Origin: Oscillospiraceae bacterium
Lineage (GTDB): Bacteria > Bacillota_A > Clostridia > Oscillospirales > Oscillospiraceae
Assembly: GCA_902795095.1 (NCBI GenBank)
Contig: CADBKB010000002.1
Span: 1 to 34,445 of the forward strand
Reading direction: 5' to 3'
DNA: 34,445 nt
This document shows, piece after piece, positions 17,259 through 24,313 of the stretch. Position 1 is the first letter of the stretch; each line of letters starts with the position of its first letter. The notes below the pieces were generated by a model, which saw nothing but the letters and a program-made list of their open reading frames with translations, was not told the origin of the DNA and made no database searches. Made by a program: the position numbers and the translations under genes.

Positions 17259-18539
17259 ATGGACGAGATCCGATTTGATCCGCAGACCGGCCAACCGGTC
17301 CGGCCGCAATATGCCGTTGTGCGCAATGCCTTCAGCGCCACGGCAAAAGAGCGTATTCTGGCGCTTTTGAGCTATCCCGCCGCCTTTCTCTATATCTGCG
17401 CCACCCTGGCGGAGGGGAAAACGGTCCACATCCTGTTCGCCGTTTTTACGCTGGTGTTCTGCCTGGGCGTGGAGTATACCCACCGGAGCGTGCGCGCCGG
17501 ATGGGAGCGCTGGGTCTGGCTGGCGTGCATGGCGCTGTGCGTCCTGCCGCCCCTCTGGGGCGGCGGCAAGGTCTGGGAGGAGCATTCCTGGCTGTTCCTG
17601 CACGGCTTTGCGATCTATTATGTCCTGTGCAGGGCAGGCGTGCTCATGGAGGGCCGCACCTCCCACCTGCTGCCCGCGGACGCCTTCTGCGGCGCCGTTC
17701 TCTATCCCTTTGCCAACTTCTTTCTGCGCTTCCGTGTCCTCGGTACTTTTCCCCGGCGGCGCGAGAAGGCCGACGGCGTCACGGTCCTCTGGTCGATCCT
17801 GGCTGTCATTTTGGCTGCATGCGCCTTTGTCCTGGCGGGAAATCTGCTCTCGAGAGCGGACAGAGGCTTCGCCGACCTGGTAAAATCGCTGTTCCAGCCG
17901 CAGCACATCAAATTCGGGCCGTTTCTGGTACGCCTGCTGCTCAGCCTTCCTGTGGGGGCCTATGTCTACGGTCTGGTGGCCGGCGCCGGCCGGGAGCAGA
18001 AATACCGTAAGCGCGGCGAAGGGATCTGCGCTGCCCTGGAGCGGATGCGGCTGGTGCCCGTCAAGGTGTGGATCGCCCTGCTGGCGGTCTTCGCCCTGCT
18101 CTACGGCGTGTTCTTCTTCGTGCAGGGGCAGTACCTGTTCGGCGCGTTCACCCGCACCCTTCCGAAGGGCTTCACCGTGGCCGAGTACGCCCGGCAGGGC
18201 TTTTTTGAGCTGTGCAAGGTGATGGTGCTCAACTTCGGCCTGCTGTGGCTGGCCCTGCGCAGCGCCGGCGAGTCCGCGAGGACACACCGCGGCCTGCGCG
18301 CTGCCGCCACGATCATCCTGGCCGAGAGCCTGCTGCTGGCCGTCACCGCCGGGTCCAAGCTCTGGCTGTACATCGACTGCTTCGGCTTCACCCCCCTGCG
18401 CCTGCAGAGTGCCTGGCTGATCGCCGCCCTGGCCGCCGGGGTGATCTGCGCGATCTTCTCCCTCTGGACAAATCGCCGCAGCGTCCGCGCCTGGGCAATC
18501 TTCAGCGGTCTGAGTCTGGCGCTGCTCCATCTGGTATAA
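17259..18539 (+). CDS. DUF4153/DUF4173-like polytopic membrane protein
   Basis: A 426-residue protein with about ten hydrophobic segments and a short cytoplasmic N-terminus. The conserved-looking C-terminal block 'FTVAEYARQGFFELCKVMVLNF' (two parts) and 'YIDCFGFTPLRLQSAW' matches the DUF4153/DUF4173 family. AGGAGG lies just before the ATG, 9 bp after the preceding stop. Grouping with DUF2975 and a YozG-like regulator is seen in other Firmicutes; the role of the set is not known to me, though envelope stress or transport are possibilities. Confidence 0.8.
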   Translation: MDEIRFDPQTGQPVRPQYAVVRNAFSATAKERILALLSYPAAFLYICATLAEGKTVHILFAVFTLVFCLGVEYTHRSVRAGWERWVWLACMALCVLPPLWGGGKVWEEHSWLFLHGFAIYYVLCRAGVLMEGRTSHLLPADAFCGAVLYPFANFFLRFRVLGTFPRRREKADGVTVLWSILAVILAACAFVLAGNLLSRADRGFADLVKSLFQPQHIKFGPFLVRLLLSLPVGAYVYGLVAGAGREQKYRKRGEGICAALERMRLVPVKVWIALLAVFALLYGVFFFVQGQYLFGAFTRTLPKGFTVAEYARQGFFELCKVMVLNFGLLWLALRSAGESARTHRGLRAAATIILAESLLLAVTAGSKLWLYIDCFGFTPLRLQSAWLIAALAAGVICAIFSLWTNRRSVRAWAIFSGLSLALLHLV

Positions 18540-18565
18540 AAACGCCGCATGGCGGGACACAAAAG

Positions 18566-18596
18566 CCCGGAGATCCGACGGATCCCCGGGTTTTTT
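18566..18596 (+). terminator. Rho-independent terminator
   Basis: CCCGG-A-GATCC / GGATC-C-CCGGG stem with one mismatch and a GAC loop, followed by six T residues. It ends the DUF2975 operon. Confidence 0.92.
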
Positions 18597-18619
18597 GCGC
18601 TGTACCACAAAGCTGTGTC

Positions 18620-19594
18620 TCAATCGCCGGTTTCCAGGTAGCGCACATCCGCTGCGCACAGGGGCTGCAGGCTTGCTTCGATGTTCTTGCGCATGCGATC
18701 GGCGGAGCCGGTGGCGCACACCGCGTACAGATTCATGGACGAGGAAAACACGTAGCGCATGGCGATGAAGGCCACCGTGCAGCCATCCCGGGCGGCCAGC
18801 TCCTCCGCCCTGGCCAGGCGGGCCATGTTGCCCTCGCTGAGATAGCCCCGCTGTGCGTTGGGATCCAGCGCCCGCCGGGCGCCTTCATAGTCCCAGGCCC
18901 GGAACCGGCCGCGGAAAAAGCCCCGGCTGAGGCTGGAATAGGCCACCACCGGCATCTGATTGCCGCTGTACCAGGCCCGGTCGGCCCCATGGCTGTCGCC
19001 GGAGACAGTCACACAGCCGCCGCCCCAGGGATCCGCCACCTGCGCGGCCAGTCCGTAGTGGGGGCTGGAGACAGAGAATCCCTCCAGGCCGTGGGCCCGG
19101 GCATAGTCGTTGGCCTCCCGGATCCTGGCCACGGTCCAGTTGGATACGCCGAAGCAGCGGATCTGTCCGGCGGTCTTGCGCTCGTTCAGGCAGTCGATGT
19201 ACTCTCCGATGGGCGTGGCGGGATCGTCGCGGTGCAGAAGATAGATGTCGATGCAGTCGGTATCCAGCTCCTCCAGACTCCTGGCCAGCTCCTGCTCGAT
19301 GACCTGCCGGTCCAGATGGACCACGCCGTCCTTCAGATCTCCGCATTTGCTCAGGATCACCAGGTCCTTCCGATTGCCCCGCCGCCGCATCCATTGACCC
19401 AGGACGCGCTCCGCCAAACCGTAGCCCCGGGCGGTATCGAAGGCGTTGACGCCGAGGGAAACCATCTCGTCGAGCAGCTCCGATACGTCCTGCCCCGCGA
19501 GCATCGGGGCGTTTGCCGTACCGAAGAAAATCCGCGAGGCGGGCTTGTCCACCCCGGGGAAGGCGCCGTAATTCGGCTTGATGGGCTTTGTCAT
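18620..19594 (-). CDS. Aldo/keto reductase
   Basis: A 324-residue NADPH-dependent oxidoreductase with a TIM barrel. The catalytic tetrad is complete: D53 and Y58 ('FDTARGYG'), K83 ('VILSKCG') and H121 ('IYLLHRDD'). 'YSSLSRGFFRGRF' and the C-terminal 'IEASLQPL' region are in the expected NADP-binding area. AGGAGG precedes the ATG at 19594. It is a single-gene unit with its own -10; the proximity of other redox genes and a LysR regulator suggests a shared theme, but its substrate cannot be read from sequence. Confidence 0.92.
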   Translation of the reverse strand: MTKPIKPNYGAFPGVDKPASRIFFGTANAPMLAGQDVSELLDEMVSLGVNAFDTARGYGLAERVLGQWMRRRGNRKDLVILSKCGDLKDGVVHLDRQVIEQELARSLEELDTDCIDIYLLHRDDPATPIGEYIDCLNERKTAGQIRCFGVSNWTVARIREANDYARAHGLEGFSVSSPHYGLAAQVADPWGGGCVTVSGDSHGADRAWYSGNQMPVVAYSSLSRGFFRGRFRAWDYEGARRALDPNAQRGYLSEGNMARLARAEELAARDGCTVAFIAMRYVFSSSMNLYAVCATGSADRMRKNIEASLQPLCAADVRYLETGD

Positions 19595-19630
19595 TTGATG
19601 ACCTCCTGTCTCAAAAGGGCTGTTTTTCTG

Positions 19631-19659
19631 ATTATAGCACAAAAAATGCCGGATTGACA
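19631..19659 (-). promoter_or_regulatory. Extended -10 promoter of the aldo/keto reductase gene
   Basis: Minus-strand TATAAT preceded by TGC (an extended -10), 37 bp upstream of the start; the -35 position (TGTCAA) is poor. It sits immediately beside the terminator of the upstream unit. Confidence 0.6.
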
Positions 19660-19663
19660 TACA

Positions 19664-19691
19664 AAAAGCGCCGGATCGCTCCGGCGCTTTT
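19664..19691 (-). terminator. Terminator of the SLH-flavodoxin unit
   Basis: A perfect 12-bp stem AAAAGCGCCGGA / TCCGGCGCTTTT with a 4-nt loop, 25 bp past the stop; the minus-strand side continues with TTTTTGTATG. Confidence 0.9.
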
Positions 19692-19716
19692 GTGATTTTA
19701 CTGTGTCTGTGGGCGG

Positions 19717-21207
19717 TCAGTCGCCGAGGCTGATGGTCAGCGTGACAGGAGCCTCGCCCAGCAGCTGCGCAAGCGCGGCCTCGTCCATGCCCTGGATCCT
19801 GCCAAGGCGGGTATAGGCCCAGGCATTGGAGCCGTAGAAGACAACGATCTGATTGCCGGAATAGAGCACCAGATCGCCGGGCTCGGTGGTGATCTGCACA
19901 TCGCTGCGCGGCAGGCTCCGTCCGATGGGACCCACCTGCTCAAAGCCGCCGTAGGGGGACATCTGGATGGTCAACGGGCCTTCGGCGACCAGCTCCAGCA
20001 GGGCGTCGACGGATTCATTCTCCTCCCACGCCACCTCGACGGGGGTATCGTTGACAGTCAGATACAAGGCGGGTACCTCCTCTTCTTCCAGCAGGCCGAT
20101 CTCCGTCAGCCAGGCGGTTAGCTCCGAGTCCGGCGTCCCGGCGGCAAAACGGCGGCTGTCCAGCCATGTGGCGGAATCCGGCGTCAGCTTTTTGAGATTC
20201 TCCGCACTGGTGCCCAGAGGGCTGGAGGCGGAGGTGCAGAAGCTCGTGAGGGTTTTCCCGGACAGATCATAGCTCTCCAGGAAGGTGCTGATGATCCTCG
20301 GGGCCTGGCCGTGCCAGATGGGATGGGCCAGCACGACGGTATCGTACTGCGCCATGTTTTCCACCCGTCCGGCGATGGCGGGCCGGGCGGCGGGATCCGC
20401 CTGCTCACGGTCGGCGCGGCAGTCGGTATAGTAGGCCAGGTCAGCCTCGGTATAGGGCTCGGCGGGGATGATCTCGTAATAATCCGCATCCAGCAGCTCG
20501 GCAACACGCTTCGCCAGGGGCGCGGTCTTCCCCGTAGCGGAGAAGCAGGCCACGAGAATATGGGCGTCGGATGCGGGCGGCTCCAGATAAGCCATGCGGT
20601 AAAGGAAGGTCACCGCCTCGGCCCGGGTGCAGACCTTGTCGGGGCTGAAACGATCCGCCCCGGTGCCCTTGGTGATCCCCTGCTTCACCGCCCAGCGGAC
20701 CGCTTCGGCATAATAGGCGTTCGCCGGCACATCGGCAAAGGCGCCGCGCCCCGTCGCCGCGGGACTCCCCGCGGCCCGATGGAGGAAGGTGACGATCTGC
20801 GCCCGGGTGCATGGCGCGTCGGGGCTGAAGTGATGGGCGTCGGTGCCCCGGGTGATCCCCCGCTCCACCGCCCAGCGCACGGGCAGGGCGTAGTAGGCGC
20901 CGGGAGCGACGTCCGCAAAGGGGTTCTCCTGCCCCTCCGACGCCGTCGGCGTGCCGGCGTCACGGTGGAGAAAGGTGACGATCTGGCCCCGGGTGCAGTC
21001 TGCGGCGGGGCTGAAGGCGTCGGGGGCGGTGCCGTTGGTGACGCCGCGCTCCACCGCCCAGCGGACCGCCTCGGCATAGAACGCGCCTTCGGGCACGTCG
21101 GTGAAGGCGCCGTCCTGCGCCTGCCGCGGGGCGGGTGTATCCGCGGCGGCCACGCAGGCGCTCAGCAGCAGCGTCATCGCCAGCAGGCATGGCAGCAGCT
21201 TCTTCAT
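19717..21207 (-). CDS. Exported lipoprotein: three SLH domains + flavodoxin + cyclophilin-like domain
   Basis: A 496-residue secreted protein. A lipoprotein signal ends with lipobox L15-S16-A17-C18. Three S-layer homology domains follow at about 34-78, 93-138 and 153-198, each with 'AFTDVP..AFYAEAVRWAVERGVT' style motifs and 'CTRxQIVTFL'. A flavodoxin_4-type domain spans about 213-355: 'CFSATGKTAPLAKRVA' is the FMN phosphate loop (Lys where most have Asn), then 'PIWHGQAPRIISTFLESYDL' and 'FCTSASSPLG'. The end (about 370-490) is a cyclophilin-like fold with 'SPYGGFEQVGPIGRSLP' and 'GDLVLYSGNQIVVFYG'. No strong Shine-Dalgarno precedes the ATG; 12 bp after the hydrolase stop, translation may depend on coupling. 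Cytosolic flavodoxin/cyclophilin-like proteins are known in Clostridia; surface anchoring is the odd part. Confidence 0.88.
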   Translation of the reverse strand: MKKLLPCLLAMTLLLSACVAAADTPAPRQAQDGAFTDVPEGAFYAEAVRWAVERGVTNGTAPDAFSPAADCTRGQIVTFLHRDAGTPTASEGQENPFADVAPGAYYALPVRWAVERGITRGTDAHHFSPDAPCTRAQIVTFLHRAAGSPAATGRGAFADVPANAYYAEAVRWAVKQGITKGTGADRFSPDKVCTRAEAVTFLYRMAYLEPPASDAHILVACFSATGKTAPLAKRVAELLDADYYEIIPAEPYTEADLAYYTDCRADREQADPAARPAIAGRVENMAQYDTVVLAHPIWHGQAPRIISTFLESYDLSGKTLTSFCTSASSPLGTSAENLKKLTPDSATWLDSRRFAAGTPDSELTAWLTEIGLLEEEEVPALYLTVNDTPVEVAWEENESVDALLELVAEGPLTIQMSPYGGFEQVGPIGRSLPRSDVQITTEPGDLVLYSGNQIVVFYGSNAWAYTRLGRIQGMDEAALAQLLGEAPVTLTISLGD

Positions 21208-21219
21208 GGCGCCAACCGA

Positions 21220-22221
21220 TTATTTCAGATACTCGGCATAGAACGCGTCCAGCTTATCGAAGGGGATCGCGTCCTTACCGCCGCCGTCGTACAGATCCGT
21301 ATGGACGCAGCCGGGCAGAATGAGCAGCTCCTTATTATCGGTGTATTTGTTGCAGCAGAGCATGTCCTTGTAGGCGTCACGGCTGAAATAGCAGGAGTGG
21401 GCGTTTTCGCCGTGGACGATCAGTACCGCCGAGCGGATCTCGCAGCTGTACTTGAGGATCGGCTGATTGAGGAAGCTCATGCAGCCGGTGACGTTCCAGC
21501 CGCCGTTGGAGTTCAGCGAGCGCTTGTGGTAACCCCGCGGGGTCTTGTAGTAGTCATAATAATCCTTGACAAAGACGGGGGCGTCCTCCGGCAGGGGATC
21601 CACCACGCCGCCGGCCAGCTTGTAGCTGCCGTTCCGGTAATCCTCGATGCGCTGGGCGCAAAGGGCCTGCCTGGCGGCAAAGCGGGCTTCCTCGGTGTTC
21701 TGGCTGTCAAAGTAGCCGTTGGCGTTGACCCGGGTCATGTCATACATCGTGGAAGCAACGGTGGCCTTCACACGGGTATCCAGGGCCGCGGCGTTCAGCG
21801 CCATGCCGCCCCAGCCGCAGATGCCCAGGATGCCGATGCGCTCGGGATCCACGTTGGCATGAAGGCTGAGATAATCCACCGCCGCCATGAAGTCCTCGGT
21901 GTTGATATCCGGCGAAGCCATGTAACGGGGCTCACCGCCGCTCTCTCCGGTGAAGGAGGGATCGAAGGCCAGGGTCAGGTAGCCGCGCTCGGCCAGGGTC
22001 TGGGCATAGAGGCCGGAGCTCTGCTCCTTCACCGCGCCGAAGGGGCCGGAGACGGCGATGGCGGGCAGCTTGCCCCGCGCGCCCTTGGGCATATAGAGGT
22101 CCGCCGCCAGGGTGATGCCATAGCGATTGACGAAGGTGACCTTGCTGTGGCGGACCTTCTCGCTCTTGGGGAAGGTCTTGTCCCAGCGGCGGGTGAGCTT
22201 GAGTTCCTGGGGTTGCATCAT
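21220..22221 (-). CDS. Alpha/beta hydrolase, YcjY/dienelactone-hydrolase-like, Cys nucleophile
   Basis: A 333-residue cytosolic hydrolase. The nucleophile elbow is 'GILGICGWGGMAL' (about residue 145), with Cys in place of Ser, as in dienelactone hydrolase and the E. coli YcjY group. The acid is probably the Asp or Glu near 'VLIVHGENAHSCYFS', and the His is in 'PGCVHTDLYD' near the C-terminus. Two ATGs lie near AGGAGG (22227 and 22221); the second is better spaced and was chosen. It follows the 77-residue gene by 13 bp and is followed by the SLH-flavodoxin gene. Substrate unknown. Confidence 0.88.
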   Translation of the reverse strand: MMQPQELKLTRRWDKTFPKSEKVRHSKVTFVNRYGITLAADLYMPKGARGKLPAIAVSGPFGAVKEQSSGLYAQTLAERGYLTLAFDPSFTGESGGEPRYMASPDINTEDFMAAVDYLSLHANVDPERIGILGICGWGGMALNAAALDTRVKATVASTMYDMTRVNANGYFDSQNTEEARFAARQALCAQRIEDYRNGSYKLAGGVVDPLPEDAPVFVKDYYDYYKTPRGYHKRSLNSNGGWNVTGCMSFLNQPILKYSCEIRSAVLIVHGENAHSCYFSRDAYKDMLCCNKYTDNKELLILPGCVHTDLYDGGGKDAIPFDKLDAFYAEYLK

Positions 22222-22234
22222 GATCATTATCCTC

Positions 22235-22468
22235 CTAAACAGATGATTGTGTCGTTTTTTGTGTCTGACGGATCAGAAAATCCAGCAGGTCCACATGCCG
22301 CTGGCTCTCGTGGAGCTCCTCCATGCGGCTGTACCGGCATTGGCGCAGGTATCGCAGCAGGGCTGCCCGGCTTCCGGTCCGGTAGACTGTGCAGGCGCCG
22401 GTGATCTCCGTCTCTGTGCATCCGGCGTCGCGAAGGGTCATACAAATCTGCTCCAGCTGCTGCTCCAT
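22235..22468 (-). CDS. Small conserved-type helical protein
   Basis: A 77-residue protein: 'LEQICMTLRDAGCTETEITGA' (two parts), then 'RYLRQCRYSRMEELHESQRHVDLLDFLI', helical and rich in Arg, Glu and Leu. Similar short proteins occur in Clostridia near redox genes and regulators but I cannot name a function. AAGGAG precedes the ATG. It is the first gene of the minus unit that is divergent from the LysR gene, so it is probably under LysR control. Confidence 0.78.
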   Translation of the reverse strand: MEQQLEQICMTLRDAGCTETEITGACTVYRTGSRAALLRYLRQCRYSRMEELHESQRHVDLLDFLIRQTQKTTQSSV

Positions 22469-22502
22469 GTCTGCGCTCCTTGGGTTTTCTTGCGTGTACA
22501 GC

Positions 22503-22570
22503 ATAACACATTGACAGGCGGCGCGCAAATGGTTATAATGAATATCATGTTATTCTATTTTTGCATAACA
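22503..22570. promoter_or_regulatory. Divergent promoter/operator region: LysR promoter and T-N11-A site
   Basis: TTGACA (22511-22516), exactly 17 bp, TATAAT (22534-22539) is a consensus promoter for the LysR gene. Downstream of it, TGTTAT-N11-ATAACA (22548-22570) is a perfect inverted repeat of the classical LysR type. A further ATAACA half-site at 22503-22508 overlaps the probable extended -10 (TGTTATGCT) of the minus-strand hydrolase unit. Confidence 0.82.
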
Positions 22571-22583
22571 GGAGGCAAACGCC

Positions 22584-23462
22584 ATGGAAATCCGTACCCT
22601 GCGCTATTTTCTGGCCGTGGCCCGGGAGGAAAACATGACCCGGGCGGCGGAGCTGCTGCATGTGACCCAGCCCACCCTGTCCAAGGCCCTGCGCAGCCTG
22701 GAGGACGAGCTGGGCAAGAAGCTCTTCACCCGCCACAGCTTCAGTATCTCTCTCACCGACGAGGGCGCTCTGCTGCGGGACCGGGCGGCGGATCTCATCT
22801 CCATGGCGGACAAGATCGAGCATGAGTTTCTGTCCCTGGACGACGTCGACGGCGGCGAGATCTACTTCGGTCTGGCGGAATCCTATCAGATCCGGCACCT
22901 TGCCCGGGCGATCCTCGCCTTGAAGCGGACCTGCCCCGCCCTGCGCTATCATATCACCAGCGGCGACACCGAGCAGGTGACGGAAAAGCTCGACAAGGGG
23001 CTTTTGGATTTCGCGGTGCTCGCCAGCACGCCGGATCCTGCCAGGTATCATTCCATCGAATTTCCGGAGACGGACCGGTTCGGCCTCGTCGTTCCGCGGA
23101 CCCATCCGCTGGCGCGGCAGCCGGCCGTCACGGTGCAGGATCTGGCAGGACTGCCCCTGTTCTGCTCCGAGCAGAGCTGGCAGAACGATATCCGCCCCTG
23201 GGCCGGAGACGCCTTTGACGCCCTCCGGCTGGAGGGCTCCTTCCGCCTGGCCTACAACGGCGCCATGTTCGCCCGGGAGGGCCTGGGCTGCCTGCTGACC
23301 TTTGCGCATCTGATCGACGTCGGCCCGGACAGCGGCATGGTCTTCCTTCCCCTGTTCCCCCGGCTGGAGATCCGGCTGTACCTGGTCTGGAACCGTTACC
23401 AGACCTTCACCCCCATCGCAGAACGCTTTTTGAATCAGATCCGGGCCGATTTTGCCCGGTAG
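22584..23462 (+). CDS. LysR-family transcriptional regulator
   Basis: A 292-residue regulator. The N-terminal winged HTH is typical: 'MEIRTLRYFLAVAREENMTR' then 'AAELLHVTQPTLSKALRSLE' (residues 1-40). The remainder is a periplasmic-binding-type effector domain with 'LDFAVLASTPD' and 'DRFGLVVPRTHPLA'. AGGAGG precedes the ATG. It is divergent from the hydrolase/SLH-flavodoxin unit, and the T-N11-A palindrome lies between its promoter and its start codon, a position that suggests autorepression. The effector ligand is not known. Confidence 0.95.
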   Translation: MEIRTLRYFLAVAREENMTRAAELLHVTQPTLSKALRSLEDELGKKLFTRHSFSISLTDEGALLRDRAADLISMADKIEHEFLSLDDVDGGEIYFGLAESYQIRHLARAILALKRTCPALRYHITSGDTEQVTEKLDKGLLDFAVLASTPDPARYHSIEFPETDRFGLVVPRTHPLARQPAVTVQDLAGLPLFCSEQSWQNDIRPWAGDAFDALRLEGSFRLAYNGAMFAREGLGCLLTFAHLIDVGPDSGMVFLPLFPRLEIRLYLVWNRYQTFTPIAERFLNQIRADFAR

Positions 23463-23484
23463 CATGCCGGGGCAAAAGGCCTGC

Positions 23485-23546
23485 GCAAAATGCGCGGTCA
23501 TTGCAGGCGGTGGACTCACCCGCCTCGCAATGACCGCGCATTTTGC
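23485..23546. repeat. Long palindromic repeat between convergent genes (REP-like, contains CCTCGCAATGAC)
   Basis: An imperfect inverted repeat of about 28 bp per arm (GCAAAATGCGCGGTCATTGC and its complement, then a G/C-rich inner stem) with a short loop. The 3' arm includes CCTCGCAATGAC, also found in the element at the window end. It lies between the convergent LysR and flavodoxin genes and may end transcription from both sides, though it lacks a clean T-tract. Confidence 0.7.
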
Positions 23547-23571
23547 ATCACGTCTTCTTTGGTTTTCCCTA

Positions 23572-23985
23572 TCATGTTTCCGCGACCTGCCTGGCGAAGG
23601 CCGCGGCGGCGCGGAGGTCCTCCTCGTTGGGCCGCCCCTTGTGGGCGCTCTTGAACTGGCCCCGGCAGTGGAACTCCCGGGGATCCATGGGGATCCCCAC
23701 CCGGTCGGCCTCGGCCTTGACCTTCTTATAGGTGGAATTCAGCATGGCCGCCGTGCCGAAATTCACCAGCTTGCCCACGGTTTTCCTGTCCAGGGTGCGG
23801 ATGAAGGCGCGCACCTCCGGATCAATGGTGAAGGCATAGTAGGAATTTCCCAGGAACAGCAGATCCACCGGCTCAGTGACGGGGACGCTGATGGGCAGCG
23901 CCTGCACGCCCACCGCCGCCGCGACGGCTTCGGCAAGCCGCTTGGTGTTCCCTGTTTTCGTATAGTATCTGACCGCGATTTTCAT
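23572..23985 (-). CDS. Flavodoxin-family protein
   Basis: A 137-residue FMN-binding electron carrier. The N-terminal phosphate loop 'YYTKTGNTKRLAEAV' (residues 7-21) carries the TGNT signature; 'LLFLGNSYYAF' and 'VNFGTAAM' correspond to the isoalloxazine-contacting loops. It is shorter than classical flavodoxins. GGGGAGG precedes the ATG. Last gene of the eight-gene minus operon, 13 bp after the YciI-like gene; partner to the iron-sulfur AKR-like protein by context. Confidence 0.86.
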   Translation of the reverse strand: MKIAVRYYTKTGNTKRLAEAVAAAVGVQALPISVPVTEPVDLLFLGNSYYAFTIDPEVRAFIRTLDRKTVGKLVNFGTAAMLNSTYKKVKAEADRVGIPMDPREFHCRGQFKSAHKGRPNEEDLRAAAAFARQVAET

Positions 23986-23998
23986 GGCGTCCTCCCCG

Positions 23999-24295
23999 TT
24001 ATTTTCCGATTTTCCCGCCGTCCAGCAGGACCACGTTCATGGGCGTGACCTCGACGCGCTCCCAGACGCCCTCCAGAATGTAGGGCTCGTCGGCCAGATA
24101 GGCTTCGAGGTCCGCGCGGCTTTCCACATCCAGCACCAGGGCGGAGCCCATCATGCGCCCCGCGTCGTCCAGCAGACCGCCGGCGCACAGAACCTTGCCC
24201 CGGATCGTGCCCAAGTTCTCCAGATGACGGGCCCGGACGGCCATCCGTCGGTCCAGCATGCCGGGGCCGTCATGGGCGATAATGATAAACTGCAT
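23999..24295 (-). CDS. YciI-like protein
   Basis: A 98-residue ferredoxin-like-fold protein of the YciI/YCII superfamily. The N-terminal His-Asp pair is in 'FIIIAHDGPGMLDRR', followed by 'RARHLENL', and 'DDAGRMMGSALVLDVESRAD' (about residues 43-62). YciI proteins are small dimeric enzymes or binders, with some proposed to dehydrate or dechlorinate aromatics; the activity here is not known. AAAGGAGG precedes the ATG, 18 bp downstream of the AKR-like stop. Confidence 0.85.
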   Translation of the reverse strand: MQFIIIAHDGPGMLDRRMAVRARHLENLGTIRGKVLCAGGLLDDAGRMMGSALVLDVESRADLEAYLADEPYILEGVWERVEVTPMNVVLLDGGKIGK

Positions 24296-24313
24296 TTGCG
24301 CCTCCTTTTCCGC

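Noticed and set aside
16641..18719. 692-codon open frame opposite the DUF2975 operon
   Set aside because: Crosses three real genes and a terminator on the other strand; Gln/Ala/Gly-rich product typical of a shadow frame.
20311..22404. Long plus-strand frame opposite the SLH-flavodoxin and hydrolase genes
   Set aside because: Antisense to real genes with signal peptide and domains; no start signal.
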